Shown: positions 26,212 to 34,545 of the stretch, in pieces
Numbering within the stretch: position 1 is the stretch's first letter
Layout of the letters: each line of letters starts with the position of its first letter
Assembly (NCBI RefSeq): GCF_001421505.1
Contig: NZ_LMKL01000001.1
Coordinates: 620,001-684,000 of the forward strand
Direction: 5' to 3'
DNA: 64,000 nt
Source: Sphingomonas sp. Leaf17
Lineage (GTDB): Bacteria; Pseudomonadota; Alphaproteobacteria; Sphingomonadales; Sphingomonadaceae
Notes under the pieces: model-generated
Told to the model about the DNA's origin: nothing
The model's input: the letters and a program-made list of their open reading frames with translations, nothing else
Database searches by the model: none
Translations under genes and position numbers: made by a program

Positions 26212-27602
26212 GCTGTTTCCTCTCCGAAATCAATCCGACCGATCGGCCTTGGCGACATCAGGCGCTGCACCGCGCCAGCCAACGCCCGCTGTCGCGTCGG
26301 GACATGCCGGACATAGGCTGCGAGATTGGCCGGTCCCACGCCATGTTCCGCGCTGAAGCTGCCGCCGAATTCCTCGACGGCGATGTCGAGGACCGCCGAT
26401 CGCGCCGCGTGGACGATCGCATCGTCGAGCGGGCCGGCATCGGTGGGCCAGACCATGTTGGCATGGACGCCGCCGTCACCGATGTGGCCGAAATCGTGCA
26501 GGACCAGCATCGGCGAGATCCGGGCGATCCGCTCGACGATGCGCGCACGGAATGCGGGAACCGCGCCGCGCGGCACGGCGATGTCGCACGCGATGACGCG
26601 CCCGGCCCCCCGCAATCCCTCGGGGATCGCATGACGGATCGCCCACAGGCGTAAACCGCGATCCACGACGGCATCACGCACCAGCATATCCATGACGGGT
26701 TCCAGCACCCGGCCGAGACGATCCTCAAGGTCGCTGGCATCGAATGCCGCGCCGGCGGACAGTTCGATCAGCACCACATATCCGGGCGTCCTCCCCGGAA
26801 ACGGGTCCGTCAGTCGCGGAACGTGCGTGATCGCCGCGGCCAGGGCAGCGGCCGATATTCCCTCGAACGCGGTCAGCAAGGTGCCGAACGCCTGTTCGAC
26901 TTCCCGCAACAACTCCACCGCGCCCTGCATGGCATCCAGAGCCAGCATCGCGGTGATCGTCGCACGCGGCACGGGTTGCAACGCGAGCGTGGCCGCAGTG
27001 ACGAGACCCGTGGCACCGCCGGCGCCGATCACCAATTGCTTGAGGTCCAGTCCGCTATTGTCCTTCCACACCGCGCGTCCGAACGTGGAGACGGTCCCGT
27101 CCGCGGCCATCACGTCGACCGACAAGACATTGCGCCGGACATCGCCGTAACGCAGCAGCCTCGCCCCGCCGGTGTTCGTCGCGATCATGCCGCCGATCGA
27201 CGGGTCGGCGCCCAGATCGATGGGAAAGGTCAGGCCATGTTCCGCTGCAGCACGGTTCAGCATCGAGAGCGGCACGCCTGCGGTGACATGCGCGGTGCGA
27301 TTTGCACCGTCGATCGACGGCGGTTGCACCAGTCGCTCCAGACTGACGATCACATCGCGCTCGTCGCTCCCCAGCCCGGCGCCGACCAGCCCGGAACGGC
27401 CGCCTTGCGCGATGACACGCAAATCGGCGGCAGCGGCGAACCTGAGCACTTCGGCCAATTGGTCGACGTCGCCCGGCCGCACGACACAAAGTGCCCGTCC
27501 GCCGCCCGTCCGCCCATCCTCATGATAGCGCGAATCGTCCTCGCGACCGGTCAGAACATGGGCGAGGCCGACGATCGCAGCCAGCCCTGACGCGATAGTC
27601 AT
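26208..27602 (-). CDS. FAD-linked 2-hydroxyacid dehydrogenase (D-2-hydroxyglutarate dehydrogenase-like)
   Basis: A 464-residue flavoprotein. The N-terminal PCMH FAD-binding domain includes VIAQGGRSGLVGAG and LGADPSIGGMIATNTGG. The C-terminal oxidase domain carries the metal/substrate motif GHIGDGGVHAN and GGSFSAEHGVG. This is the D-lactate / D-2-hydroxyglutarate dehydrogenase family. The adjacent DUF1338 enzyme is known in Pseudomonas to make D-2-hydroxyglutarate from 2-oxoadipate, so oxidation of D-2-hydroxyglutarate to 2-oxoglutarate is the best guess. Both its ends overlap neighbouring genes by 4 bases. Confidence 0.88.
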   Translation of the reverse strand: MTIASGLAAIVGLAHVLTGREDDSRYHEDGRTGGGRALCVVRPGDVDQLAEVLRFAAAADLRVIAQGGRSGLVGAGLGSDERDVIVSLERLVQPPSIDGANRTAHVTAGVPLSMLNRAAAEHGLTFPIDLGADPSIGGMIATNTGGARLLRYGDVRRNVLSVDVMAADGTVSTFGRAVWKDNSGLDLKQLVIGAGGATGLVTAATLALQPVPRATITAMLALDAMQGAVELLREVEQAFGTLLTAFEGISAAALAAAITHVPRLTDPFPGRTPGYVVLIELSAGAAFDASDLEDRLGRVLEPVMDMLVRDAVVDRGLRLWAIRHAIPEGLRGAGRVIACDIAVPRGAVPAFRARIVERIARISPMLVLHDFGHIGDGGVHANMVWPTDAGPLDDAIVHAARSAVLDIAVEEFGGSFSAEHGVGPANLAAYVRHVPTRQRALAGAVQRLMSPRPIGRIDFGEETA

Positions 27603-28630
27603 GCCGCGGTCGTCATCGCGAAGATGCCCGTCGCATTGGCGCTGTCGAAACGCAGGTCGAGCAGGCCCGTATCCGGGTCGATGTCGCGGCTGATGAATTC
27701 ATAAAACGACCCGGGTACCACCCGCTCCTCGATCGTGCCGTCATCGTGGCGGAACCTTCGGGTCACGGCGTCGGCGCGGTACGCGGTCTGTCGCACGCGA
27801 CCCGACGCCGACACCTCGACCGTGTCCTTGACCGGACGCCCCATCGCACGCTGGCGATCGGCCAACGCCTCCACATCCTCGACCCGGTCGGTCACGTGGT
27901 TGAAGCTGTTGCCCTCGGTCGCAATCCAGGCGGCCTCGGCAGAGGCAGCGCGCAGGATGTCGTAATCATGCGCCGCTGGCGTATCGTGTTGGCAGGCAAA
28001 GGCTGCGACGATTCCCGACAGGCCCGCTACGGCATCGTCGAACGGTGCCGTCCCGGTCGTCTCGAACCGCGCCAGCAGTGCCAGATGATCGGCGGTCAAC
28101 GGATCGCGACTGGTACCGAACGTCCGCGTCGCCGCAGCCCCGAACGCCGGATCGAAGGCCGACACATCCAGTTCGCTGACGAAGAATTGCGGAATGGTTT
28201 CGGGATGATCGAGATGCCGGAACGCGTGGCCGGTCATCCGCAATTTCGGCAGCGGATAAACGTCGGCGACACGATAGCCCAGCGGCTCCAGGATCCGGCG
28301 AAATGCCTGCTCTCCCGCAGGAAGCGCGCCCGTCGCACCGCTTGGCAGTCGCACCGTCCGCAACGCGCCGTGATCGAAGCGAACTGCTGCCCCGCTCGCG
28401 AGGACATCCTCGACATAGAAACGTGCGCTCGGCACCCGATCGAGCAGGTCCGCGAACAGCGCGGCATTCATCGCCTGGGCGAACACGGCACGTGATACCG
28501 TAGCCGCTACCTGCGGACCCGCACCGATGGCAGCATCGGCTGCGATCCTGCGAAGGATGTGGTTCGCACGTGCACTGCCGAAGCATGCATCCAGCAACGC
28601 CCGCAACTGTGTTTGATGAACATCGGTCAT
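27599..28630 (-). CDS. hglS: DUF1338 2-oxoadipate dioxygenase/decarboxylase
   Basis: A 343-residue protein of the DUF1338 family, characterised in Pseudomonas putida as HglS (YdcJ), an Fe(II) enzyme that converts 2-oxoadipate to D-2-hydroxyglutarate with loss of CO2. Metal ligands are expected at His87 (FDHGALR), His245 (NSFNH) and Glu311 (GSFYEF); the substrate-binding Arg91 sits four residues after His87, as in the characterised enzyme. The ATG at 28630 has AGGAGG 7 bases upstream, better than the upstream ATG at 28651. It is first gene of the ast-like operon and divergent from a LysR gene. Its stop overlaps the next start. Confidence 0.88.
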   Translation of the reverse strand: MTDVHQTQLRALLDACFGSARANHILRRIAADAAIGAGPQVAATVSRAVFAQAMNAALFADLLDRVPSARFYVEDVLASGAAVRFDHGALRTVRLPSGATGALPAGEQAFRRILEPLGYRVADVYPLPKLRMTGHAFRHLDHPETIPQFFVSELDVSAFDPAFGAAATRTFGTSRDPLTADHLALLARFETTGTAPFDDAVAGLSGIVAAFACQHDTPAAHDYDILRAASAEAAWIATEGNSFNHVTDRVEDVEALADRQRAMGRPVKDTVEVSASGRVRQTAYRADAVTRRFRHDDGTIEERVVPGSFYEFISRDIDPDTGLLDLRFDSANATGIFAMTTAA

Positions 28631-28682
28631 CGTGTTCCTCCTGTCGGACATCGATACGCTCCCCAGTTGTGCAATCGAAAAC

Positions 28683-28696
28683 GATGATCCATCATC
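28683..28696. promoter_or_regulatory. Inverted repeat at the LysR/HglS divergent promoter
   Basis: GATGAT-CC-ATCATC, a perfect 6+6 inverted repeat, lies between the divergent hglS and LysR genes and covers one candidate LysR start codon (28684). It may be the regulator's binding site; LysR targets are usually longer, so this is tentative. Confidence 0.35.
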
Positions 28697-28701
28697 TGTT
28701 C

Positions 28702-29613
28702 ATGACCAACGCTCATATACGCCGGCGTGAATTGCCGCCCTTCTCGGCACTGTTGGGCTTCGTTGCGGCCGTGGAAACCAGCAGCTTCTCACGTGCTGCG
28801 GTGCGGACTCAGCTGACCCAGAGTGCAATCAGCCGGCAGGTCGCCCTGCTCGAAGACTGGCTGGGAATTCCCCTGTTCGTCCGCCACGGCCGGCGCGTCA
28901 CGCCTACACCCGCGGCACGCGCCTATGCCGATGCGATCGCCAACCCGATCGAGCGCATTCGCAGCGCAACAGCGGCATTGCTGGCGGAGACCGAAGCACG
29001 GGCGCTGACGATCGCGACGCTTCCCAGCCTTGGCATGCGCTGGCTCGCACCCCGATTGCCGCACCTGTCCGCACAGCATCCCGATCTGCTCGTCAGCCTG
29101 GCGACCCGGTCGAAACCGTTCGATTTTGCGGATGCGCCGGGCGTGGACGCGGCGTTCCACTTCGGACTGCTCGACTGGCCGGGTACGCGGCACGTACAGC
29201 TGTTTGGTGAAAAGGTGATTGCCGTCTGCAGTCCGGCCTTGCTGGAGCAGCTGCCTGTTTCGACCGCCGCCGATCTCACGCGGCACACTTTGCTGGTGCA
29301 GGAAACGCGGCCCGACGAATGGACGCGGTGGTTCGCGATCACCGATGCCCCGGACACGCCGTGGCGCAGCGGACCGGTTTTCGAGCATTTCCTGATGCTG
29401 GCCCACGCAGCCGCGGCAGGGATGGGCGTTGCGCTATTGCCGGATTTCCTGATCCAGCCCGAGCTGACATCCGGGGCGCTGGTGCGGGTCCTGCCCGACA
29501 TCTTGGCAGACGAACGCGGCTATCATCTCGTTTGGCCAAGCGATCGACCGGAACACCCGATGCTGCCCAGATTTCGGGCATGGCTGACGGAAGAGGCGGC
29601 GGGATCGCAATAA
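28702..29613 (+). CDS. LysR-family regulator (GcvA-like)
   Basis: A 303-residue LysR regulator. The winged helix spans LPPFSALLGFVAAVETSSFSRAAV...SQSAISRQVALLEDWLG near the N-terminus, followed by a two-lobed LysR substrate-binding domain. The glycine-cleavage-activator-like pattern (LFVRHGRRVTPTPAAR, RWLAPRL) is clear. The ATG at 28702 puts the DNA-binding helix at the usual distance; an ATG at 28684 is possible. It is divergent from hglS, 71 bases away, and is the likely activator of the ast-like operon. Its 3' end shares a hairpin with the convergent TonB receptor. Confidence 0.86.
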   Translation: MTNAHIRRRELPPFSALLGFVAAVETSSFSRAAVRTQLTQSAISRQVALLEDWLGIPLFVRHGRRVTPTPAARAYADAIANPIERIRSATAALLAETEARALTIATLPSLGMRWLAPRLPHLSAQHPDLLVSLATRSKPFDFADAPGVDAAFHFGLLDWPGTRHVQLFGEKVIAVCSPALLEQLPVSTAADLTRHTLLVQETRPDEWTRWFAITDAPDTPWRSGPVFEHFLMLAHAAAAGMGVALLPDFLIQPELTSGALVRVLPDILADERGYHLVWPSDRPEHPMLPRFRAWLTEEAAGSQ

Positions 29614-29623
29614 TCCCGCCGCC
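29595..29623. terminator. Shared hairpin between LysR and TonB-receptor genes
   Basis: Perfect 11-bp stem GGCGGCGGGAT / ATCCCGCCGCC with a 7-base loop, overlapping the LysR stop codon and 7 bases from the convergent receptor stop. It is suitably placed as a bidirectional terminator, but U-tracts are weak on both sides. Confidence 0.5.
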
Positions 29624-29629
29624 CAAATG

Positions 29630-31831
29630 TCACAGGTCCTGTCGCAGCGTCAGGCCGATGGTGCGGGGTCGCACGAAAGACTCGGCAGGCGCGCCGCCAT
29701 AGCTGAAGCTGTTGAACAGCGTCGTCTTTTCACTACCAAACAAGTTCTTGGCAAAGATCGACAGGTCGGTCCCGCCCCGGCGAACGCCGGCGTTCAGATT
29801 GAACAGGACATAGTCGCCGACAACCGGCTGGCGGGTCAGGCCGAAACGCGTATTTAGTCGACTGCCTACGAGATTGGTGGCGAATTCCTCATTCAGGCTG
29901 CTGCGGTACGATCCGACGTAATTCGCATTCACCCCGCCGTAGGGACGCCATCCCACTGCGCCCGGCTGCTCATAGGTCAGCCCGGCGTTGAACACCGTAC
30001 TCGGTGAGGACGGCAGCCGCTGGCTGGCATATTGCGTCGATCCCTTCAGGCGCGCATCCGTATACGACCCGCTGGCGGTCAGCGTCAGGCCGCGTGCGAC
30101 CGCCCATGCGACCTCACCCTCGACGCCATTGATCGTTGCGGCGCCGACGTTGGCCAGCGGCGTGTAGGCACCACCCGCCAGCGTTACATAGACCGGAATA
30201 TCGGCCCAGTCGGAATGGAACATGGCAGCCGTCACGTTCAATCGTCCGTCCGCGAGCCGCATCTTGGTACCCAGCTCGTAATTCCAGAGCGTGTCGGACC
30301 CGTAGGTAAGATAACGTTGCACATCGGCGATGACGATGCCGGGCAGTTTGGGCGGTGGACCATTGTAGCCACCAAGACGAAAGCCGCGCGAGACTTGGAG
30401 GTAGAACAGCTGCTCCCCCGGCTGGAAGCGCAGGTTGAAGCGTGGCGTCCATACACCCTGCTTCTGCTCGCCGGCATTGGCATCGACTCGGGTCCGCTGA
30501 CGGTAGTCGGAGTAACGCAAGCCCAGGTCGATGCCCCATTGCTGGCCCAGCGCGACATTCGCTTCCCCGAAGACGGCAATCTGCTTTGCATCATTCGTTC
30601 GATCGATGCGCAGGAATCGTCCCAGCAGTTGGGCCTCGTTGAAGGTCTGGATCCGCGTCAGACTTTCATTGGAGTAATAGGCGCCGACCAGCCATTTCAG
30701 ACGGTCGCTGCCCTGCGATGTAAGCCTTACTTCCTGCGCGAATGCCGTCGATCGGGCATTGTCGTCAGAAAAGAGATCATAGGCCGCAAGCCCGTAGCGC
30801 GCGGGGTTGCCCGCCAGCGCGACCACGTTGCCATCGAAAAGCGACGCATCCAGCCTGTTGGCCAGTTTGGACACGTAGCGCGAGGTGATCGCCGTCAGCT
30901 GGGCTACGCCAAAATCATAGGTGCCGGTGAAATTGAACAGGTCGAGGTCGGCGTCCTGGAATTCATCCCCCCGCCGGCGCTGGACATTGCCGGCACCGTA
31001 GAACGGCTCTCGAACCCGCGCGCCGTCGGCATCGGTACGGTCCTTGACGTATTGGAACAACAGATCGAGCTCGCTGACGGGCCGAATGCGCAGTGCCGCG
31101 CGGCCGCCCGACACCGTACCTCCGCCGGTCTTGCCGCCGGTTTGAAGGTTACGGATATAATCTGCCTCCTGCCGCCGAAATCCGACGATACGCAGGGCCG
31201 CAATGTCGGTTGCGATCGGAAGATTGGCGATCGCGGACAGGTTGCTGTCCAGACCATCCCCCGCGTGTGTCTTGCTACCCGTGGCCGACATCCGAAGGCT
31301 GGTTTCCACAAAATTCGGGCGCTGCGGAATCAGCCGAAGCGTGCCGCCAAGCGATCCGGCGCCAAACAGCGTTCCCTGTGGCCCACGCAGGACCTCCAGC
31401 CGCTCCATGTCCAGCGGCTCGACCTCGATACTGCGGATCCCGCTGCTCAGGGCGGTTTCGTCGAAATAGGTCACGACCGTGCCGGACAGGTTGCTACCGC
31501 CGGCCGCGGTCGCAAGCCCGCGAATGATGACGTTGTTCGTACCCAGACCCGCTTCGACGAGCGCGACGCCGGGCACCGCAGTCAGGAAGTCGCGATATTC
31601 GGTCGCACTCGCCTTGGCCAAGGAATCGCCGGTGATTGCGGAAATCGAATAGGGTTCGTCGAGGATATTTTCCGCCCGTCGACTTGCGGTGACGACGATA
31701 TCGTCCAGCCTCGGCTGACCCTCGTCGGTCGGAGTCGGCGCCTCCTGCGCACGCACCTCCGGCGTTCCGACTGCCATGGTGATCGCCACGGCAAGGGCGA
31801 TCCCGCTCGCGAAACTGTTTCCCCTCATCAT
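29630..31831 (-). CDS. TonB-dependent outer-membrane receptor
   Basis: A 733-residue receptor. The signal peptide ends near VRAQ (residues ~1-28), a TonB box-like DDIVVTA lies near 43-49, the plug runs to ~190 with VPGVALVEAGLGTNNVIIRG and LEVLRGPQGTLFGAGSLGGTL, and the 22-strand barrel ends in GLTLRQDL. It belongs to the sphingomonad catabolic receptor group (FecA/CirA-like COG1629) rather than classical siderophore receptors, though the substrate is unknown. It is divergent from the RpiR regulator with a perfect operator between them, so the regulator probably controls this receptor. Confidence 0.9.
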   Translation of the reverse strand: MMRGNSFASGIALAVAITMAVGTPEVRAQEAPTPTDEGQPRLDDIVVTASRRAENILDEPYSISAITGDSLAKASATEYRDFLTAVPGVALVEAGLGTNNVIIRGLATAAGGSNLSGTVVTYFDETALSSGIRSIEVEPLDMERLEVLRGPQGTLFGAGSLGGTLRLIPQRPNFVETSLRMSATGSKTHAGDGLDSNLSAIANLPIATDIAALRIVGFRRQEADYIRNLQTGGKTGGGTVSGGRAALRIRPVSELDLLFQYVKDRTDADGARVREPFYGAGNVQRRRGDEFQDADLDLFNFTGTYDFGVAQLTAITSRYVSKLANRLDASLFDGNVVALAGNPARYGLAAYDLFSDDNARSTAFAQEVRLTSQGSDRLKWLVGAYYSNESLTRIQTFNEAQLLGRFLRIDRTNDAKQIAVFGEANVALGQQWGIDLGLRYSDYRQRTRVDANAGEQKQGVWTPRFNLRFQPGEQLFYLQVSRGFRLGGYNGPPPKLPGIVIADVQRYLTYGSDTLWNYELGTKMRLADGRLNVTAAMFHSDWADIPVYVTLAGGAYTPLANVGAATINGVEGEVAWAVARGLTLTASGSYTDARLKGSTQYASQRLPSSPSTVFNAGLTYEQPGAVGWRPYGGVNANYVGSYRSSLNEEFATNLVGSRLNTRFGLTRQPVVGDYVLFNLNAGVRRGGTDLSIFAKNLFGSEKTTLFNSFSYGGAPAESFVRPRTIGLTLRQDL

Positions 31832-31886
31832 CTTCTCCCGTCATGCTTGATTATTGTTTTCATTCGGCAGCCAAGGCTTGCGCCAG

Positions 31887-31900
31887 GACAGATTTCTGTC
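31887..31900. promoter_or_regulatory. RpiR-type operator, copy 1
   Basis: Perfect inverted repeat GACAGA-TT-TCTGTC in the 83-bp gap between the TonB receptor and RpiR genes. The identical 14-mer, with matching flanks (GGACAGATTTCTGTCA), recurs at 33089-33102. Assignment to the neighbouring RpiR protein is inferred from position and repetition. Confidence 0.7.
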
Positions 31901-31914
31901 ATTCGTCGATACCT

Positions 31915-32805
31915 ATGTCAGATCGCTCTCCCCCCGCCTTACTCGATCGCCTGAAAACCACGTTCGCCGACCTCAGCGAGGCCGAGCGGACCATCGCCAA
32001 TTTCATTTTGGTTCAACCGACTGCGATCCCGTTCGAAACGGGCGAATCCCTGGCCAAGCGGCTCGGCATCAGCGCGATTACCGTTGGTCGGTTCTGCCGA
32101 AAGTTCGGGTATCGCAATTTCCGCGACCTGAAGGCGCAGATGAAGTTCGACACGCCTCCTGGCCTGCCATGGACGAGCGCTGGACAGTTCGGCTGGCTTG
32201 CAGATGGAGGGCGTTCCAAGGCACTCGGCGACGATCTGCGCATCGCGATCACCGGGCTGACGGCGGCCTATGCCCTCGCGTCTGGACCGAAATGGGATGC
32301 GATCATCGAACTGCTTGCCGGCAGTGCGCGCGTCCACGTTGCGGGCTTTCAGACCGAGCGGGGCATCGCCCAGCATTTTGCGGCGTTGCTGCAATATGCC
32401 CGCACCGGCGTAGTCGTCGTCGATGCCTCGTCGAGCAGCTTTCTGGAGGTTCTGGCGGAGGACGAACCCAACCGATGCCTCGTCATCGTAGAGACGCGCC
32501 GCTATTCCGTTCACGCGCGCCGACTGGCTGAAGATGCGACTGCGGCCGGGATGGCGGTGGTGATCGTGACCGACAGCTATTGCAACTGGGCGCCGCAGGT
32601 TACTCCCCACGTCCTTGCCGTATCGACCGACAGTGCGCTGTTCTGGACCACCATGGTTCCGCTGGTCGCGGTGCTCACGCTGCTGGCAGACGGCGTGGTG
32701 CTGCGGCTTGGCCCGGACCACGTGACGCCACGCCTCGACCGCATTTCCCGCATCTATCAGGATTTCATCGGTCATACCGGCTCCACCCCGTCTCGGGGTG
32801 ACTGA
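31915..32805 (+). CDS. MurR/RpiR-family regulator
   Basis: A 296-residue regulator. The N-terminal RpiR helix-turn-helix spans LSEAERTIANFILVQPTAIPF and SLAKRLGISAITVGRFCRKFGYRNFRDLK, and the C-terminal domain is SIS-like (HVAGFQTERGIAQHFAALL). The SIS region lacks the usual clear sugar-phosphate Ser/Thr loop and has VVVDASSSSFL, so the ligand may not be a sugar phosphate. Start at 31915, just downstream of the operator; a longer in-frame reading would run through the operator. It is divergent from the TonB receptor. Confidence 0.88.
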   Translation: MSDRSPPALLDRLKTTFADLSEAERTIANFILVQPTAIPFETGESLAKRLGISAITVGRFCRKFGYRNFRDLKAQMKFDTPPGLPWTSAGQFGWLADGGRSKALGDDLRIAITGLTAAYALASGPKWDAIIELLAGSARVHVAGFQTERGIAQHFAALLQYARTGVVVVDASSSSFLEVLAEDEPNRCLVIVETRRYSVHARRLAEDATAAGMAVVIVTDSYCNWAPQVTPHVLAVSTDSALFWTTMVPLVAVLTLLADGVVLRLGPDHVTPRLDRISRIYQDFIGHTGSTPSRGD

Positions 32806-33232
32806 GCATGGCGACGATCACGGCATCCACTCCCTTGATCTTCAGATTGACGCCCATATCGCCGGCCTCGGGTCGGCCATGGAGGACCTGAAAGCTTCGC
32901 TTGGCGCGAAGGCGAACCTCGAAAGGACCGGCTAAGCCCTGGTCCCTTCATACCCACCGCACAGGTGGCGGCGTTTGAACATGACAACCCCCGCGCCTCC
33001 GCGAGCATCGAGTCGGATGCGAGGCTTCTGCCAACTGTCCCGATCGCGAGAACCATCACCTCCTCCTTTCTGTCTTATAGTTGCATAGGACAGATTTCTG
33101 TCAATAGCGGTTAGCGCGTCAGTGGCGGTGAGCTGCCCCTTCTGAGTGGTCCATCGACTATGACAGTCTGGATCAAGGGTGACGTCTCCCGTGTTTTTTA
33201 GCCCAGTTTAAATGAGAGTGTTCCGGCCATGA
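32806..33232. other. Region between RpiR and the IS3 element: possible gene remnants
   Basis: 427 bases with no confident gene. On the minus strand a very strong ribosome binding site (AGGAGGAGGTG, next to ATG at 33056) lies 33 bases from operator copy 2, but the reading frame that follows (to 32772) looks non-protein-like. A different minus frame ending near 32760 reads better (DMGVNLKIKGVDAVIVAML), as if a frameshifted remnant. On the plus strand, GTG at 32798 opens a 45-codon frame to 32935 (LDLQIDAHIAGLGSAMEDLK). None can be assigned. The last 130 bases before the IS hold nothing evident. Confidence 0.4.
33089..33102. promoter_or_regulatory. RpiR-type operator, copy 2
   Basis: Second identical copy of GACAGA-TT-TCTGTC. 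It lies upstream of a minus-strand Shine-Dalgarno and start codon that now lead into a degenerate frame, and 130 bases from an IS3 element. It probably marks the promoter of a former member of the RpiR regulon. Confidence 0.65.
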
Positions 33233-33292
33233 TGAGCTGCTGCCGGTTCCGTGGACACCGAGATAAGGTGTTTTTGGAACCGGAGGATGGAG

Positions 33293-33583
33293 ATGCAACG
33301 ACGGAAGTTCAGCCGCGAGTTCAAGCTTGAGGCGGTGAAGCTGGTGAGGGAGCGCGGGGTGTCGGTATCGCAGGCGGCGCGCGATCTGGACCTGCATGAG
33401 AACGTGCTGCGCAAGTGGGTTCGCGAACAGGCGGCTGATCCGGGATCGGCGTTTCCGGGGCACGGCGTGCTGAAGCCCGAGCAGCAGGAGATTGAGCGGC
33501 TTCGCCGCGAGCTTGCCAGGATGAAGGCGGAGCGCGACATCCTAAAAAAAGCGGCGGCCTACTTCGCCAGGGACTCGATATGA
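33293..33583 (+). CDS. IS3-family OrfA (helix-turn-helix protein)
   Basis: A 96-residue OrfA: an HTH of the IS3 type (RRKFSREFKLEAVKLV, VSQAARDLDLHENVLRKWV) followed by a leucine-zipper-like coiled coil (EQQEIERLRRELARMKAERDIL). The ATG at 33293 has GGAGG 6 bases upstream. A run of seven A then G at 33544-33551 is a typical -1 frameshift site that would fuse it to OrfB, which is in the -1 frame. Confidence 0.88.
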   Translation: MQRRKFSREFKLEAVKLVRERGVSVSQAARDLDLHENVLRKWVREQAADPGSAFPGHGVLKPEQQEIERLRRELARMKAERDILKKAAAYFARDSI

Positions 33584-34440
33584 GGTTCGAGTTCATTGCG
33601 AAGCACCGAGGGATCTGGCCGGTGTCGTGGATCTGCGAAGCGCTCGGTGTTTCGCGCAGCGGCTTTCACGCCTGGCTGGTCCGAGCACCAAGTGCCCGTG
33701 CCCGCAGCGATGAGGAGTTCGGCGCCAAGGTCCGCGCCAGCTTCATCTCCAGCTATCGGACGTACGGTGCGCGTCGTGTCTGGCATGACCTTCTGGCCGA
33801 AGGCCTCTCATGTGGCTTGCATCGTATCGAGCGGCTGATGCGTGTTCACGGCCTGAAGGCGCGTCCGCGGCGCCGCGGGCTGCCGAAGGACGATGGCCTG
33901 CGCTCGGTTATCGCCGACAACCTCCTCGATCGCCAGTTCACGGCCGAGGCACCCAATCAGAAATGGATCGCCGACTTCACCTACATCTGGACCGCGGAAG
34001 GATGGCTGTACGTCGCCGTCGTCATCGACCTGTTCTCGCGCCGGGTCGTTGGCTGGTCGATGAGCGACACCATGGCCGCCCAGCTCGTCACCGACGCGCT
34101 GATGATGGCAATCTGGCGGCGTGGAAAGCCCGACGCCCTGCTGCACCACTCAGACCAGGGTAGCCAATATACAAGCGAGAAGTTCCAGCGGCTGATGGCC
34201 GACAACGGCGTGACCTGCTCGATGAGTCGGTCGGGCAACGTCTGGGACAACGCGGCGATGGAGAGCTTCTTCTCCTCGCTGAAGACCGAGCGGATCGGGC
34301 GCAAGACCTACCGCACCCGCAATCACGCAAAGGCAGACGTGTTCGATTACATCGAGCGCTTCTACAATCCGACGCGACGCCACTCGACGCTGGGCTATCT
34401 CAGCCCCATGGACTTCGAGCGGCAAGCGCAGGTAGCTTAA
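33580..34440 (+). CDS. IS3-family OrfB transposase (DDE)
   Basis: A 286-residue integrase-core transposase. Catalytic triad: Asp in WIADFTYIW, Asp in HHSDQGSQY, Glu in NAAMESFFSSLK. The N-terminal HTH_21 region is FEFIAKHRGIWPVSWICEALGVS. The start overlaps OrfA by 4 bases; the active product is normally the OrfAB frameshift fusion. Full family length, so likely functional. Confidence 0.9.
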   Translation: MRFEFIAKHRGIWPVSWICEALGVSRSGFHAWLVRAPSARARSDEEFGAKVRASFISSYRTYGARRVWHDLLAEGLSCGLHRIERLMRVHGLKARPRRRGLPKDDGLRSVIADNLLDRQFTAEAPNQKWIADFTYIWTAEGWLYVAVVIDLFSRRVVGWSMSDTMAAQLVTDALMMAIWRRGKPDALLHHSDQGSQYTSEKFQRLMADNGVTCSMSRSGNVWDNAAMESFFSSLKTERIGRKTYRTRNHAKADVFDYIERFYNPTRRHSTLGYLSPMDFERQAQVA

Positions 34441-34545
34441 CCTCGTGTCCGTGAAACCGGCAGCAGCTCAATCGGCCGGTTTTACGGATACGCTCGGAAG
34501 CAATTTGCCTAGGAGGTGATTTGGCTCGGATCAGAGGGAAGTACG

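Larger units (their letters stand above)
33233..34470 (+). mobile_element. IS3-family insertion sequence
   Basis: A 1238-bp element with terminal inverted repeats TGAGCTGCTGCCGGTT at the left and its inverse at the right (about 16 identical positions, then imperfect to ~30). It begins TG and ends CA as in the IS3 family. It carries overlapping orfA and orfB. The 3-4 bases on either side do not match, so no target duplication is visible. Confidence 0.88.

Noticed and set aside
30032..31954. 640-codon plus-strand frame opposite the TonB receptor
   Set aside because: Antisense shadow; the receptor shows signal peptide, TonB box and barrel end on the other strand.
33103..33232. CRISPR-like or repeat array near the IS3 element
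   Set aside because: No regularly spaced direct repeats; no cas genes anywhere in the window.
34516..34545. Upstream GTG start for the GlxA-type regulator
   Set aside because: The AGGAG sequence directly abuts the GTG with no spacing; the ATG at 34546 has a normal AGAGGGA site.
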